From: DATARH01 sp050246595 | GTDB lineage: Bacteria; Pseudomonadota; Alphaproteobacteria; ATCC43930; CGMCC-115725 | Assembly: GCA_050246595.1 (NCBI GenBank) | Contig: JBFWVT010000105.1 | Location: forward strand, 1-14,214 | Length of the DNA: 14,214 nt | Direction of reading: 5' to 3' | Shown: in pieces, positions 6,906-13,619 of the stretch | How positions within the stretch are numbered: the first letter of the stretch is position 1 | Layout: every line of letters starts with the position of its first letter | Program-made: the position numbers and the translations under genes | The notes under the pieces: generated by a model | The model's database searches: none | What the model was told of the DNA's origin: nothing | What the model saw: only the letters and a program-made list of their open reading frames with translations

Positions 6906-8567
6906 GTGACCGGCGCGGACCTGCCGATCACGCTGCTGCTGTGGCTGGCCGCCGCCGCCCCGCTCGCGGCCGTCTTTGTGCTGCTGGTCGGTCTGCGCTG
7001 GAAGGCGTCCAGCGCCGCGTCGGTCGGCTATTTCCTGGCGGCGTTTATCGCCCTCTTGCTGTTCGAGGCGTCGCTCGGGACGGTTGCCCTGCAATCGGTC
7101 AAGGGCGTCTGGGACGCTCTGTTTATCGCCTATGTCATCGCGCCGGCCCTGCTTCTTTACGAGATCAGCGACGAGGCCGGCGCCTTTGGCGCGATCCGGC
7201 GCGGCATCGAGGCGATCACCCCAAACGACCTTCTTCACATTCTGGCGTTTGGCTGGGTGTTCCCGTTTTTTCTGCAAAGCATCACCGGGTTCGGAGCGCC
7301 GATCGCGGTCGCCGCGCCGCTGCTCCTGGCCATGGGATTGAAACCCCTCTGGGCGGTCGCCATCCCGATCATCGGCCACGCCTGGGGCAAGACCTTTGGT
7401 ACGCTTGGGGTCGCATGGGAGGCGCTCACGCAGGTCGCCGACGCCGCTGATTCGCTGCTCGCCATCACCGTGACCGGGATCATGCTGGTGCTCGCCGATC
7501 TTCTGGCCGGTTTTACGATAGCCTGGTTGTACGGGCGCTGGCGGGGTGTTCGCGAGGCGTTGCCGGCGCTGCTCGTCGTCGGCGTCATCCATGCAGCGGG
7601 CCAGCTCGCCATCGCCCCGATCGCGCCAAATCTGGCGAATGTCATACCGGGAACCCTGGCGCTGGCGGCGATCATCTTCCTGGCGCGCAGGGTCTACAAT
7701 CAGCCCTCGGCGGTGGCGGACAGCCCGCTGATGCGGCAAGGCGATCCAGGGACGCCCGTAACCGGCGGCGGGGAACCCGGACCGATCCCTGAACGGTCTA
7801 TGCCGCTCGGGATCGCGTTCGGTCCGTATCTGATCCTCATCGGACTGATCCTGGCTGTCGAGCTGATCCCGTTTCTCAACGAGCCTCTTTCCTCGGTCCG
7901 CTTCGGATTGTCGTTTCCGAGTCTCGCTACGGGTTACGGCATCGTCACCAATGCCACCGAGGCCTACAGCGAATTCTCGCCGCTCACCCATCCCGGAACA
8001 TTCCTGCTTGTCTCATCCCTGATCGCGTTCTGGTATTTCCGGTCGCGCGGTTATATCGGTGCGGGACGCGTGGACGAGATTGCGATCGACACCGTCAAGA
8101 CCTCGATCCCGACGGTGATGGCTCTCTTTGCTTTCCTGCCCCTTGCGCTGGTGCTCCAGGGCGCCGGCATGGTGCTCGAACTCGCGAGAGGCATCGCGCA
8201 AGTCGCCTCCGGCCCCGTCTATGCCCTTCTGTCCCCTGTGATCGGGTCGCTCGGCGGCTTTCTTACGGGCAGCGCGCTGTCGTCGAATATCCTGTTTGGC
8301 GCGTTGCAGCAGCAGGCCGCCGAAGCCTTGGGGCTCCATCCCGCCTTCGTCCTCGCGGCGCAAACGGCGGGCGCGTCCATCGGAGCCTCGATCGCGATCT
8401 CGACCGTGCTGCTGGGCTTGGGAGCGGTTGGCGCGGGGAGCGAGCAGACCGGCAACGCCATTCGCAAGATGTTGCCCTATGCAGCGGTGACAATTCTCGC
8501 GATCGGTCTGATCGCAATCATCGGCGTGCTCGTCTTCCCGGTCGGCGCGAACGGAACCGGAGGCTGA
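6906..8567 (+). CDS. LctP/L-lactate permease-family transporter, paralog 2
   Basis: This 553-aa polytopic membrane protein belongs to the same family as the permeases at 3348 and 8891. The GTG at 6906 is proposed because it makes the N-terminus (M)TGADLPITLLL match MGDAQLPVDFL and MMDNQLPVTFL. An alternative GTG at 6900 overlaps the preceding TAG. Neither has a clear Shine-Dalgarno site, so translation is probably coupled to the hydrolase gene. Landmarks are KGVWDALFIAYVIAPALLLY, SITGFGAPIAVAAPLLL, SEFSPLTHPGTFLLVSSLI and GSLGGFLTGSALSSNILF. It is the most divergent of the three. The C-terminal motif GxxxGNAI(A/S) of its sisters reads GASIGASIAISTVLLG, with Ala494 where they have Asn, and TSSSTSSN becomes TGSALSSN. 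These changes lie in the conserved membrane core and may mean a different substrate. Confidence 0.88.
   Translation: MTGADLPITLLLWLAAAAPLAAVFVLLVGLRWKASSAASVGYFLAAFIALLLFEASLGTVALQSVKGVWDALFIAYVIAPALLLYEISDEAGAFGAIRRGIEAITPNDLLHILAFGWVFPFFLQSITGFGAPIAVAAPLLLAMGLKPLWAVAIPIIGHAWGKTFGTLGVAWEALTQVADAADSLLAITVTGIMLVLADLLAGFTIAWLYGRWRGVREALPALLVVGVIHAAGQLAIAPIAPNLANVIPGTLALAAIIFLARRVYNQPSAVADSPLMRQGDPGTPVTGGGEPGPIPERSMPLGIAFGPYLILIGLILAVELIPFLNEPLSSVRFGLSFPSLATGYGIVTNATEAYSEFSPLTHPGTFLLVSSLIAFWYFRSRGYIGAGRVDEIAIDTVKTSIPTVMALFAFLPLALVLQGAGMVLELARGIAQVASGPVYALLSPVIGSLGGFLTGSALSSNILFGALQQQAAEALGLHPAFVLAAQTAGASIGASIAISTVLLGLGAVGAGSEQTGNAIRKMLPYAAVTILAIGLIAIIGVLVFPVGANGTGG
8559..8563 (+). promoter_or_regulatory. 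ribosome binding site of small membrane protein 2
   Basis: GGAGG ends 5 bases before the ATG at 8569, inside the last codons of permease 2. It is one of the strongest Shine-Dalgarno sites in the operon, which supports this small gene being real. Confidence 0.7.
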
Positions 8568-8568
8568 G

Positions 8569-8787
8569 ATGGCATGGCTCCGGGATCGCGCTTGGCAGCA
8601 GGGCATCGCCATCCTCCTCGCGCTCGCCGGTGCCGTGCTGATCTATTTCGGAGCGCGGCCCGCGGGCGAGTTGGGCGGCGTCGCGCTGACCGGCATCGTC
8701 CTCTTTGCGACCGGTATCGCCCTGCCCTTGATCGTCGAGCTCCTCCGTATGCACCGCGAGGACACGGCCAGGAGCGAGGACGTATAG
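8569..8787 (+). CDS. small two-TM membrane protein, permease partner 2 (72 aa)
   Basis: The start lies 1 bp after the permease 2 stop codon and has GGAGG at 8559-8563. The protein begins with a basic, aromatic patch (MAWLRDRAWQQG). It then has a hydrophobic segment at about residues 12-27 (IAILLALAGAVLIYFG), a short polar turn ARPAGE, a second segment at about 35-58, and a charged tail (RMHREDTARSEDV). I do not recognise the family. The first segment ends in LIYFG, like LISIG and LIVIG in the followers of permeases 1 and 3. The shared position, size and topology argue that it is a permease partner; direct sequence identity with the other two is low. Confidence 0.75.
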   Translation: MAWLRDRAWQQGIAILLALAGAVLIYFGARPAGELGGVALTGIVLFATGIALPLIVELLRMHREDTARSEDV

Positions 8788-8863
8788 TGCCGGACAGCTT
8801 CCGCCTGCGCGCCGCTGGCCGGCGGCCGACCGTCCGTCCGCAAGCCGCGTTCGCGAAGACGGG

Positions 8864-8880
8864 TGTGCGACAAGCGCACA
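8864..8880 (+). promoter_or_regulatory. hairpin just upstream of the permease 3 start
   Basis: TGTGCG (8864-8869) and CGCACA (8875-8880) are perfect complements with a 5-base loop. The hairpin ends 10 bases before the ATG at 8891. It lies in the 103-bp gap 8788-8890, by far the longest intergenic gap inside the operon, and could tune translation of permease 3. No promoter was recognised in the gap. Confidence 0.3.
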
Positions 8881-8890
8881 AGGCCGGGGG

Positions 8891-10543
8891 ATGATGGACA
8901 ACCAGCTTCCGGTCACCTTTCTCTCGGTCGCGACCGCCGTCCTGCCGATCCTCGTTCTGCTGGGCCTGTTGGTCGGGCGGGGCTGGTCTACGTCGTCAGC
9001 AGCGCCGGTCGCGCTTGTCGTCGCGGTCCTGGTCGCGACGACGCTTTTCCAGACGCCGCTCCGGACGATCGCGGTGGCGGCCGGCAAGGGCATCTGGGAC
9101 GCGATCTTTATCCTGTATGTCGTCTGGCCTGCTCTGATCCTCTATCAGGTCGCGAACGGCGCCGGGGCGTTCGAGGCGATCCGGCAAGGCGTGTTGCGGC
9201 TGATCCCCGATCGCCTCCTCGTCATCCTTGTGTTCGCGTGGGTCCTCACCTCCTTTATCCAGTCGATCGCAGGCTTTGGCGCGCCGCTGGCGGTGGTGTC
9301 GCCGATCCTGCTGGGACTTGGGGTGAAGCCGCTCTACGCCGTGCTGCTGCCCATCATCGGCGGCGCCTGGGCGAACTCGTTCGGATCTCTGGGTACGCCG
9401 TGGTTCGCGCTGACCTCGGTGGTCGACATACCCGATCCCTCGCTCACGCTCCGGCTCGGGGCGCTTTTGGTGTGGATCGCCGATCTGACGGCGGGGCTGG
9501 TGATCGCGTGGCTCTACGGGCGGACCTGGGCGCTGCGCCGCGGTCTGCCCGCCATCCTCGTCATTTCTCTTTTGCACGGAGGATTGCTGGTCCTTCTGTT
9601 GCCGATGCTGCTGCCGATCGCGATGCTGATCGCCTGCTCGGCCGGTCTTGCCGCCGCGCTCGTGCTGTCGCGATGGAGCTTCTACCGCCAGGAGGACGCG
9701 GACGAACCCGATCGGATTTTCGTCCAAGACGAACCAGCCGCACCTGAAGCCGCGGCGGCTGGTGACGGATCGCGAGGGGAACAACCGCCGATGAGCCTTC
9801 CGGTCGCGTTCGCCCCTTACATGTTTCTCGGAATTATCGCGGTGGTTGTCCTTACCATTACCCCAATCCGCTCGGCGCTTGAGACGGTCACGGTGGGCTT
9901 GCCTTTCCCGGCGACGAACACCGGGTTTGGCGTAAGGGAGGAAGCCGTCGATGCCTACGCGGCGTTTACGCCGCTCACCCATCCCGGCACCTTTCTGCTG
10001 CTTTCGGCGCTGTTCGGTTATCTAATGTTCAAGCGCCGCGACCGGTATCCGGAAGGCACAAGCGTGGGCGGCGTGCTGCGGCGCGCCGCGGCGGACGCCC
10101 TGCCGGTGACCACGAGCGTATCGGCTCTGCTCCTGATGAGCGGGGTGATGAGCCATTCGGGCGAAATCACCGTGCTGGCGCTCGGGTTGAGCGCCGTGGC
10201 GGGGAGCACGGTCTATCTCGCCTCCGCGAATTTTATCGCCATCATCGGGTCCCTGACGACGTCATCCAATACGGCTTCGAACGTCCTTTTTGGTCCCCTC
10301 CAGGCCACCGGCGCCCAAGCCGAGGGAGTACCCGTCCCGCTGGCGCTGGGGGCGCAGGCCGCAGGCGCAGCGGTCGGCAACGCCATTTCCCCAGCCGATG
10401 CCCTGCTCGGCGCGACAACGGTCGGCGATCCGTCTCTTGTCGGAGGCGTGCTGCGCCGGGCCATACCCTGGGCGATCGTCACCGGTCTGCTGATCTCATT
10501 GGCCACGGTGGGGCTGTCGGTGTTTCTCGGCGCAGACGGCTGA
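8891..10543 (+). CDS. LctP/L-lactate permease-family transporter, paralog 3
   Basis: This 550-aa polytopic inner-membrane protein is clearly paralogous to the permeases at 3348 and 6906. It starts MMDNQLPVTFL, and either of two adjacent ATGs (8891 or 8894) could serve; the first matches the paralogs in length. Landmarks are KGIWDAIFILYVVWPALILY, the family signature SIAGFGAPLAVVSPILLG, VGLPFPATNTGFGV, TPLTHPGTFLLLSALF, SLTTSSNTASNVLFGPLQ and GAAVGNAISPADALLGAT, with Asn497 kept. A hydrophilic loop of about 40 residues, rich in Asp, Glu and Ala, lies mid-protein (QEDADEPDRIFVQDEPAAPE). By landmarks it is closer to permease 1 than to permease 2. The small membrane protein gene at 10547 follows after 3 bp. 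Substrate unknown, with short monocarboxylates expected for the family. Confidence 0.9.
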   Translation: MMDNQLPVTFLSVATAVLPILVLLGLLVGRGWSTSSAAPVALVVAVLVATTLFQTPLRTIAVAAGKGIWDAIFILYVVWPALILYQVANGAGAFEAIRQGVLRLIPDRLLVILVFAWVLTSFIQSIAGFGAPLAVVSPILLGLGVKPLYAVLLPIIGGAWANSFGSLGTPWFALTSVVDIPDPSLTLRLGALLVWIADLTAGLVIAWLYGRTWALRRGLPAILVISLLHGGLLVLLLPMLLPIAMLIACSAGLAAALVLSRWSFYRQEDADEPDRIFVQDEPAAPEAAAAGDGSRGEQPPMSLPVAFAPYMFLGIIAVVVLTITPIRSALETVTVGLPFPATNTGFGVREEAVDAYAAFTPLTHPGTFLLLSALFGYLMFKRRDRYPEGTSVGGVLRRAAADALPVTTSVSALLLMSGVMSHSGEITVLALGLSAVAGSTVYLASANFIAIIGSLTTSSNTASNVLFGPLQATGAQAEGVPVPLALGAQAAGAAVGNAISPADALLGATTVGDPSLVGGVLRRAIPWAIVTGLLISLATVGLSVFLGADG

Positions 10544-10546
10544 CAC

Positions 10547-10723
10547 ATGACAAAGCGCGAACTCCAGATCGCGGCCAGCGCTCTCATTCTCGCGGCGCTG
10601 GCGCTCATCGTGATCGGCCTGGCGAACGAGCAGTCGGTTGTATGGGGTCTTGGCCTGATTGCCGTAGGGGTGGCGATGACCATGTCATTGGTCACGCGCT
10701 GGGCCGGCAGCGGCCCGGAATGA
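10547..10723 (+). CDS. small two-TM membrane protein, permease partner 3 (58 aa)
   Basis: This very short gene is easily missed by length cut-offs. It opens with ATG only 3 bp after the permease 3 stop codon and ends at TGA 10721-10723. The protein begins MTKRELQIAASALILAALAL. It has a basic N-terminus, a first hydrophobic segment at about residues 8-25 ending in LIVIG, a polar turn LANEQS, a second segment at about 31-49 (VVWGLGLIAVGVAMTMSL), and a short tail RWAGSGPE. The two followers at 4994 and 8569 share this size, topology and placement, and the first TM ends in L-I-x-[IF]-G in all three. I do not recognise a named family. There is no clear Shine-Dalgarno site, so it is probably translated by coupling from permease 3. 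It is likely the last gene of the operon. Confidence 0.7.
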   Translation: MTKRELQIAASALILAALALIVIGLANEQSVVWGLGLIAVGVAMTMSLVTRWAGSGPE

Positions 10724-10894
10724 CAGGCTCCCTCGGGTCCTGCGAGTACAGGGGCGGCATAGCGTCTCCAACGGCCTGCTCCGGCCTCGGGCGCACCAAT
10801 CGGCAAGAGCCTGAAACTCCTCTCTTGTTTTACGCGTCTACCTGATCGGAACGCTCCAGTCGAGCCGTTCGGCCAGGCACGCGGTATTTTGAGG

Positions 10895-10917
10895 GTGTCC
10901 GGGGCGTTGCGGGACAC
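10895..10917. promoter_or_regulatory. inverted repeat in the gap before the YetF-like gene
   Basis: GTGTCC (10895-10900) and GGACAC (10912-10917) are perfect complements with an 11-base loop, 35 bp before the next start. The gap 10724-10951 otherwise shows no recognisable gene, promoter or T-rich terminator. The repeat could belong to the leader of the YetF-like gene. Confidence 0.25.
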
Positions 10918-10951
10918 GTTGGAAATCCTGCTCCCCCACAGGGTACAAAGC

Positions 10952-11440
10952 ATGGGAACCCTGATGGATGATATCTTTACTCTGACAAAGCCGCTCTGGG
11001 AGATCGTCGTCCGTGCGACGGCGGTCTATTTCGGCCTCGCCATTCTCATGCGCGTCATTCCAAAGCGGCGGACGGGCAGCATTTCCCCCAATGACATAAT
11101 TACCCTGGTCGTCATCGGCGGCATGGCGACGGACGCGATCATGGGCGGCTCGGAAACCGTCACCGACGTTCTGCTCATGATCGGGATGATCGTTTTTTGG
11201 AGTTATGTCACCGATGCAATTGAATTTTATTTCCCCTCCTTGGGACGATTTCTGCGCGACCGGCAAACGACGCTGATCCGCAATGGCCGTCTGCTGCGAA
11301 GGAACATGGAGAGGGGGTTGATCACCGAAGACGAACCGATGGCGATGTTGCGCGAGGAGGGAGCAAGCGATCTGTCGATGGTCCAATCGGCCTGTTTGGA
11401 GGCGGACGGCCGCATCAGCGTGATCAAAAAGAACGGATGA
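10952..11440 (+). CDS. YetF/DUF421-family membrane protein, short form
   Basis: This 162-aa protein belongs to the YetF (DUF421) family, membrane proteins of poorly known function with about three N-terminal membrane helices and a soluble C-terminal domain. The helices are visible at about residues 14-34 (LWEIVVRATAVYFGLAILMRV), 44-62 and 66-85 (VTDVLLMIGMIVFWSYV). The soluble part contains TTLIRNGRLLRRNMERGLIT and GASDLSMVQSACLEADGRISVIKK, which match the family's LIRDGR...LE.DG.ISVI pattern. Family members are often over 200 aa, so this is a short version that ends just after the ISVIKK strand. The ATG at 10952 has AGGG 8 bases upstream. The ATG at 10964, with GGGAA before it, is an alternative. 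It follows the permease operon by 228 bp and is probably a separate unit. Confidence 0.85.
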   Translation: MGTLMDDIFTLTKPLWEIVVRATAVYFGLAILMRVIPKRRTGSISPNDIITLVVIGGMATDAIMGGSETVTDVLLMIGMIVFWSYVTDAIEFYFPSLGRFLRDRQTTLIRNGRLLRRNMERGLITEDEPMAMLREEGASDLSMVQSACLEADGRISVIKKNG

Positions 11441-11531
11441 GATTGCGGCCCGTGAGAGCGGGTCGGGGGCGCCGCGCTGTGCCGGTCCGTCCTGACGAGC
11501 GCCGAAACCCTGTTTCCCGAGAGTTCGGCTC

Positions 11532-11558
11532 ACCCGCGGAAACGCCGAGGACGCGGGT
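11532..11558 (+). terminator. 7-bp inverted repeat after the YetF-like gene
   Basis: ACCCGCG (11532-11538) and CGCGGGT (11552-11558) are perfect complements with a 13-base loop, followed by CTTTCC. It is a possible but weak intrinsic terminator for the YetF-like gene. The rest of 11441-11703 contains no convincing gene; frames open across it lack family similarity. Confidence 0.35.
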
Positions 11559-11703
11559 CTTTCCAAAGCCGCTGTTTCGGAGCGATCTCATGAATCGAGT
11601 TCGGAGGTCTGAAATCCGATCGAAAGGCGTCGTGTTGCAGGTGAACCCGTCGCCGAAAATGGAGTTCTCTTTCAGCCGCGGGGCCGCCCTGGACGCGGTT
11701 TGC

Positions 11704-11710
11704 AAAGGAG
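11704..11710 (+). promoter_or_regulatory. ribosome binding site of the glutathionyl-hydroquinone reductase gene
   Basis: AAAGGAG lies 6 bases before the ATG at 11717. It selects that start over the in-frame ATG at 11723. Confidence 0.75.
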
Positions 11711-11716
11711 CAGCGG

Positions 11717-12712
11717 ATGGGAATGCTTGTCGACGGCCGGTGGCAGGATTCGTGGTACGACACCGCCTCGACGGGAGGGCGCTTCATTCGGAGCGACTCC
11801 CAGTTCCGCAACTGGATCACACCCGACGGATCGCCGGGTCCGAGCGGCGAAGGCGGGTTCGAGGCCGAGCCCGGGCGCTATCATCTCTATGTCAGTCTCG
11901 CCTGCCCCTGGGCGCACCGCGTGCTGATTGTGCGGGCGCTGAAGGGACTCGATGAAATGATCTCCGTCTCGGTCGTGCACTGGCTGATGGCCGAGGACGG
12001 TTGGACCTTCGCCAAAGGCCCCGGAGTGGTCCCCGACCCGATCCGCGATGCCCGCTTTCTCCATCAGGTCTATACTGCCGCCCAGCCGGATTACAGCGGC
12101 CGGGTTACGGTGCCGGTGCTGTGGGACAAAAAACGGCAGACGATCGTCAATAACGAATCCTCCGAGATCATCCGGATGCTGACCCGCGCTTTCGATCGGC
12201 TCGGCGCCAAATCGGGAGACTACTACCCGGAGAACCTTCGCGCCGAGATCGATGCCGTCAATGCTCGTATCTATGACGGATGCAACAACGGCGTCTACAA
12301 GGCGGGCTTCGCGACCAGCCAAGCGGCTTATGATGAGGCCGTGGCCGGAGTGTTCGAGACGCTCGACTGGGTCGAGGAGCGGCTGTCACGGCAGCGTTAT
12401 CTTGCAGGAGACCGGTTCACCGAGGCCGATATCCGCCTGTTCACGACGCTGGTCCGGTTCGACGAGGTCTATCACGGGCACTTCAAGTGCAACCGCCGGC
12501 GCATTGTCGACTACCCGAACCTGTGGGCGTTCACCCGGGAGCTATTCCAGCTGCCCGGCGTCGCCGCGACGGTGAGCATGGAGTATATCAAGCGCCACTA
12601 TTACGAAAGCCATCGGACCATCAACCCGACCGGGATCGTTCCGGTCGGGCCGGCGCCTGATTTTTGGGAACCTCACGGCCGCGATACGTTGAACGCCCGT
12701 CGCTCGGCCTGA
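11717..12712 (+). CDS. yqjG: glutathionyl-hydroquinone reductase (YqjG/ECM4 type, Xi-class GST)
   Basis: This 331-aa cytosolic enzyme reduces glutathionyl-hydroquinones to hydroquinones using glutathione, part of quinone and aromatic detoxification. The length matches E. coli YqjG (328 aa). The catalytic Cys is C63 in SLACPWAHRVLIVRALKGL, the same number as in YqjG. The thioredoxin-like domain continues to VTVPVLWDKKRQTIVNNESS, whose ESS contacts glutathione. The all-helical C-terminal domain contains YDGCNNGVYKAGFATSQAAY, RYLAGDRFTEADIRLFTTLV and RFDEVYHGHFKCN, all typical of the Xi class. The ATG at 11717 has a strong AAAGGAG. Downstream is a broken WrbA-like quinone reductase start, a functionally related enzyme, so the two may once have formed a quinone-stress operon. 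Identification is firm; the natural substrate here is unknown. Confidence 0.95.
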   Translation: MGMLVDGRWQDSWYDTASTGGRFIRSDSQFRNWITPDGSPGPSGEGGFEAEPGRYHLYVSLACPWAHRVLIVRALKGLDEMISVSVVHWLMAEDGWTFAKGPGVVPDPIRDARFLHQVYTAAQPDYSGRVTVPVLWDKKRQTIVNNESSEIIRMLTRAFDRLGAKSGDYYPENLRAEIDAVNARIYDGCNNGVYKAGFATSQAAYDEAVAGVFETLDWVEERLSRQRYLAGDRFTEADIRLFTTLVRFDEVYHGHFKCNRRRIVDYPNLWAFTRELFQLPGVAATVSMEYIKRHYYESHRTINPTGIVPVGPAPDFWEPHGRDTLNARRSA

Positions 12713-12822
12713 CGAATACATCGCCTACTGAAAAGACAATCGCGCCCCGGATACTCGTGCTCCGTCATTCCACCTTCGGCCACATTGAGACGATAGCGAA
12801 CACCTTGGCCGAGGGCACTCGG
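12712..12822 (+). pseudogene. wrbA: truncated WrbA-like NAD(P)H:quinone oxidoreductase, N-terminal fragment
   Basis: After the YqjG stop codon one frame reads RILVLRHSTFGHIETIANTL followed by AEGTR. It matches the first strand, the FMN-phosphate loop and helix 1 of WrbA (typically VLVLYYSTYGHIETMA..AEGAR). The two aromatic residues before the loop are replaced by Arg-His. There is no ATG or GTG at the expected place; only a TTG at 12664, inside the yqjG gene, is available. The match stops abruptly at about 12822, where insertion-sequence remnants begin, and the remaining roughly 170 residues of WrbA are absent. WrbA is a flavodoxin-fold two-electron quinone reductase, a fitting neighbour for YqjG. 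Confidence 0.6.
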
Positions 12823-12889
12823 TGCCGAACACGCCACGCGCCTCCTTGTCGGCCTTTCCCAGCGCAGCGATCCGCGCCTCGGTCAACAG
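12821..12889 (-). mobile_element. possible fragment of an integrase/transposase linker
   Basis: On the minus strand this reads LLTEARIAALGKADKEARGV, then FGTECP. It resembles the LLTEAQVAALEKAKEEKEAH stretch, then GEIETEHP, that precedes the catalytic core in some IS481-like integrases. It continues in frame from the IS5-type remnant upstream on the same strand, which suggests a fusion of two dead elements. The fragment is short and this reading is tentative. Confidence 0.25.
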
Positions 12890-12986
12890 GATGCCGGTCA
12901 ACGCCGCCCGGTTCGGGATCGGCCGCCGGCCGCCTTTCGGCTAGGGCCGCTCGGATGGCACCAGCGCTTCGATAACGGCCGCTGGC
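12887..12986 (-). mobile_element. IS5-family transposase N-terminal remnant
   Basis: The minus strand reads AAVIEALVPSERP, a stop codon (TAG, 12941-12943), then PKGGRRPIPNRAALTGIL. This matches the start of many IS5-family transposases (WxxIEPLLPPERPxPKGGRPRxPDRAALTGIL). Both sides are lost: the upstream end stops where the IS481 left terminus begins (12987), and the downstream side runs into other sequence at about 12887. It is a dead fragment. Confidence 0.5.
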
Positions 12987-13178
12987 TGTGATCTTGCAAC
13001 AGGTTGTTCACTCGGCCCGGACCGAGGAAGCTAAAGGTGTCGAGGCCTTCGACCTTGGAGGACCGAATGGCCGTGCACAAGAAGGCCCCACTGACCCTGG
13101 CGGGTCGCGAGATCATGGTGGGCCGGGTCATCGCCGGGCAGACCCCGAAGGTCGTGGCGGCCCCCTCGGGGTTTGCGT

Positions 13179-13206
13179 CAAGACGGTCACTACAAGACGG
13201 CCAATA
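13179..13206 (+). repeat. 14-bp tandem duplication inside the transposase gene
   Basis: CAAGACGGTCACTA (13179-13192) is followed at once by CAAGACGGCCAATA (13193-13206), two mismatches apart. The family alignment needs only one copy between KTVT and KWLARF, and 14 bp shifts the reading frame. Confidence 0.7.
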
Positions 13207-13592
13207 AATGGCTCGCGCGTTTCCGGGCGCAGGGCGCCAGACGGCCCGGACCAAGCGGGCTGGTCGAGCGCCGCTCGCGGCCGCACCGATTTCGCCGGCC
13301 GACCGCAACCTCGATCATCGCGCGCACTGCCTCGACAAGCAGATTGCCAGACGGTCGGCGTCTCGCCCGCTACCGTCCGCCGGGTCCCGAGCCGGCTCGG
13401 GCTGAACAAGCTGAGCGCTCTCAAACCGGCCGCGCCGGTGGTGCGCTTCGAGCGCCAGCACCCTGGCGAGATGATCCATCTCGATATCAAAAAGCTCGGT
13501 CGCTTCGACCGGATCGGCCGCTGCATCACCGGCGACTGCACCGGCCGGTGCAACCGCCGCGGCATCGGCTGGGGTTCGTTCCTGTCTGCGTC

Positions 13593-13619
13593 AAGCCTGC
13601 CCCGGCGCAAGGCCGGGGA
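13593..13619. repeat. small GC-rich palindromic element inserted in the transposase gene
   Basis: CCCCGGC (13600-13606) and GCCGGGG (13612-13618) form a perfect hairpin with a 5-base loop. Family members read directly from GFVPVCV to DASRLAFS here, so about 25 extra bases have been inserted. The shape recalls the dispersed CCCCGG..CCGGGG palindromes common in alphaproteobacterial genomes. Confidence 0.55.

Noticed and set aside
6768..7991. Open frame of 407 codons on the minus strand opposite permease 2
   Set aside because: Highly charged low-complexity product; a GC-rich shadow of the permease, and similar shadows occur opposite permeases 1 and 3.
11437..11955. 172-codon plus-strand frame between the YetF-like and YqjG genes
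   Set aside because: It runs deep into the YqjG gene in another frame, and no part of it resembles a known protein; the minus-strand frame 11424-11705 is equally unsupported.
11717..12712. Glutathione as the common theme linking YqjG and the GGT-like hydrolase
   Set aside because: Attractive, but the hydrolase lacks the Arg expected for gamma-glutamyl substrates and YqjG is outside the operon, so proximity alone does not support it.
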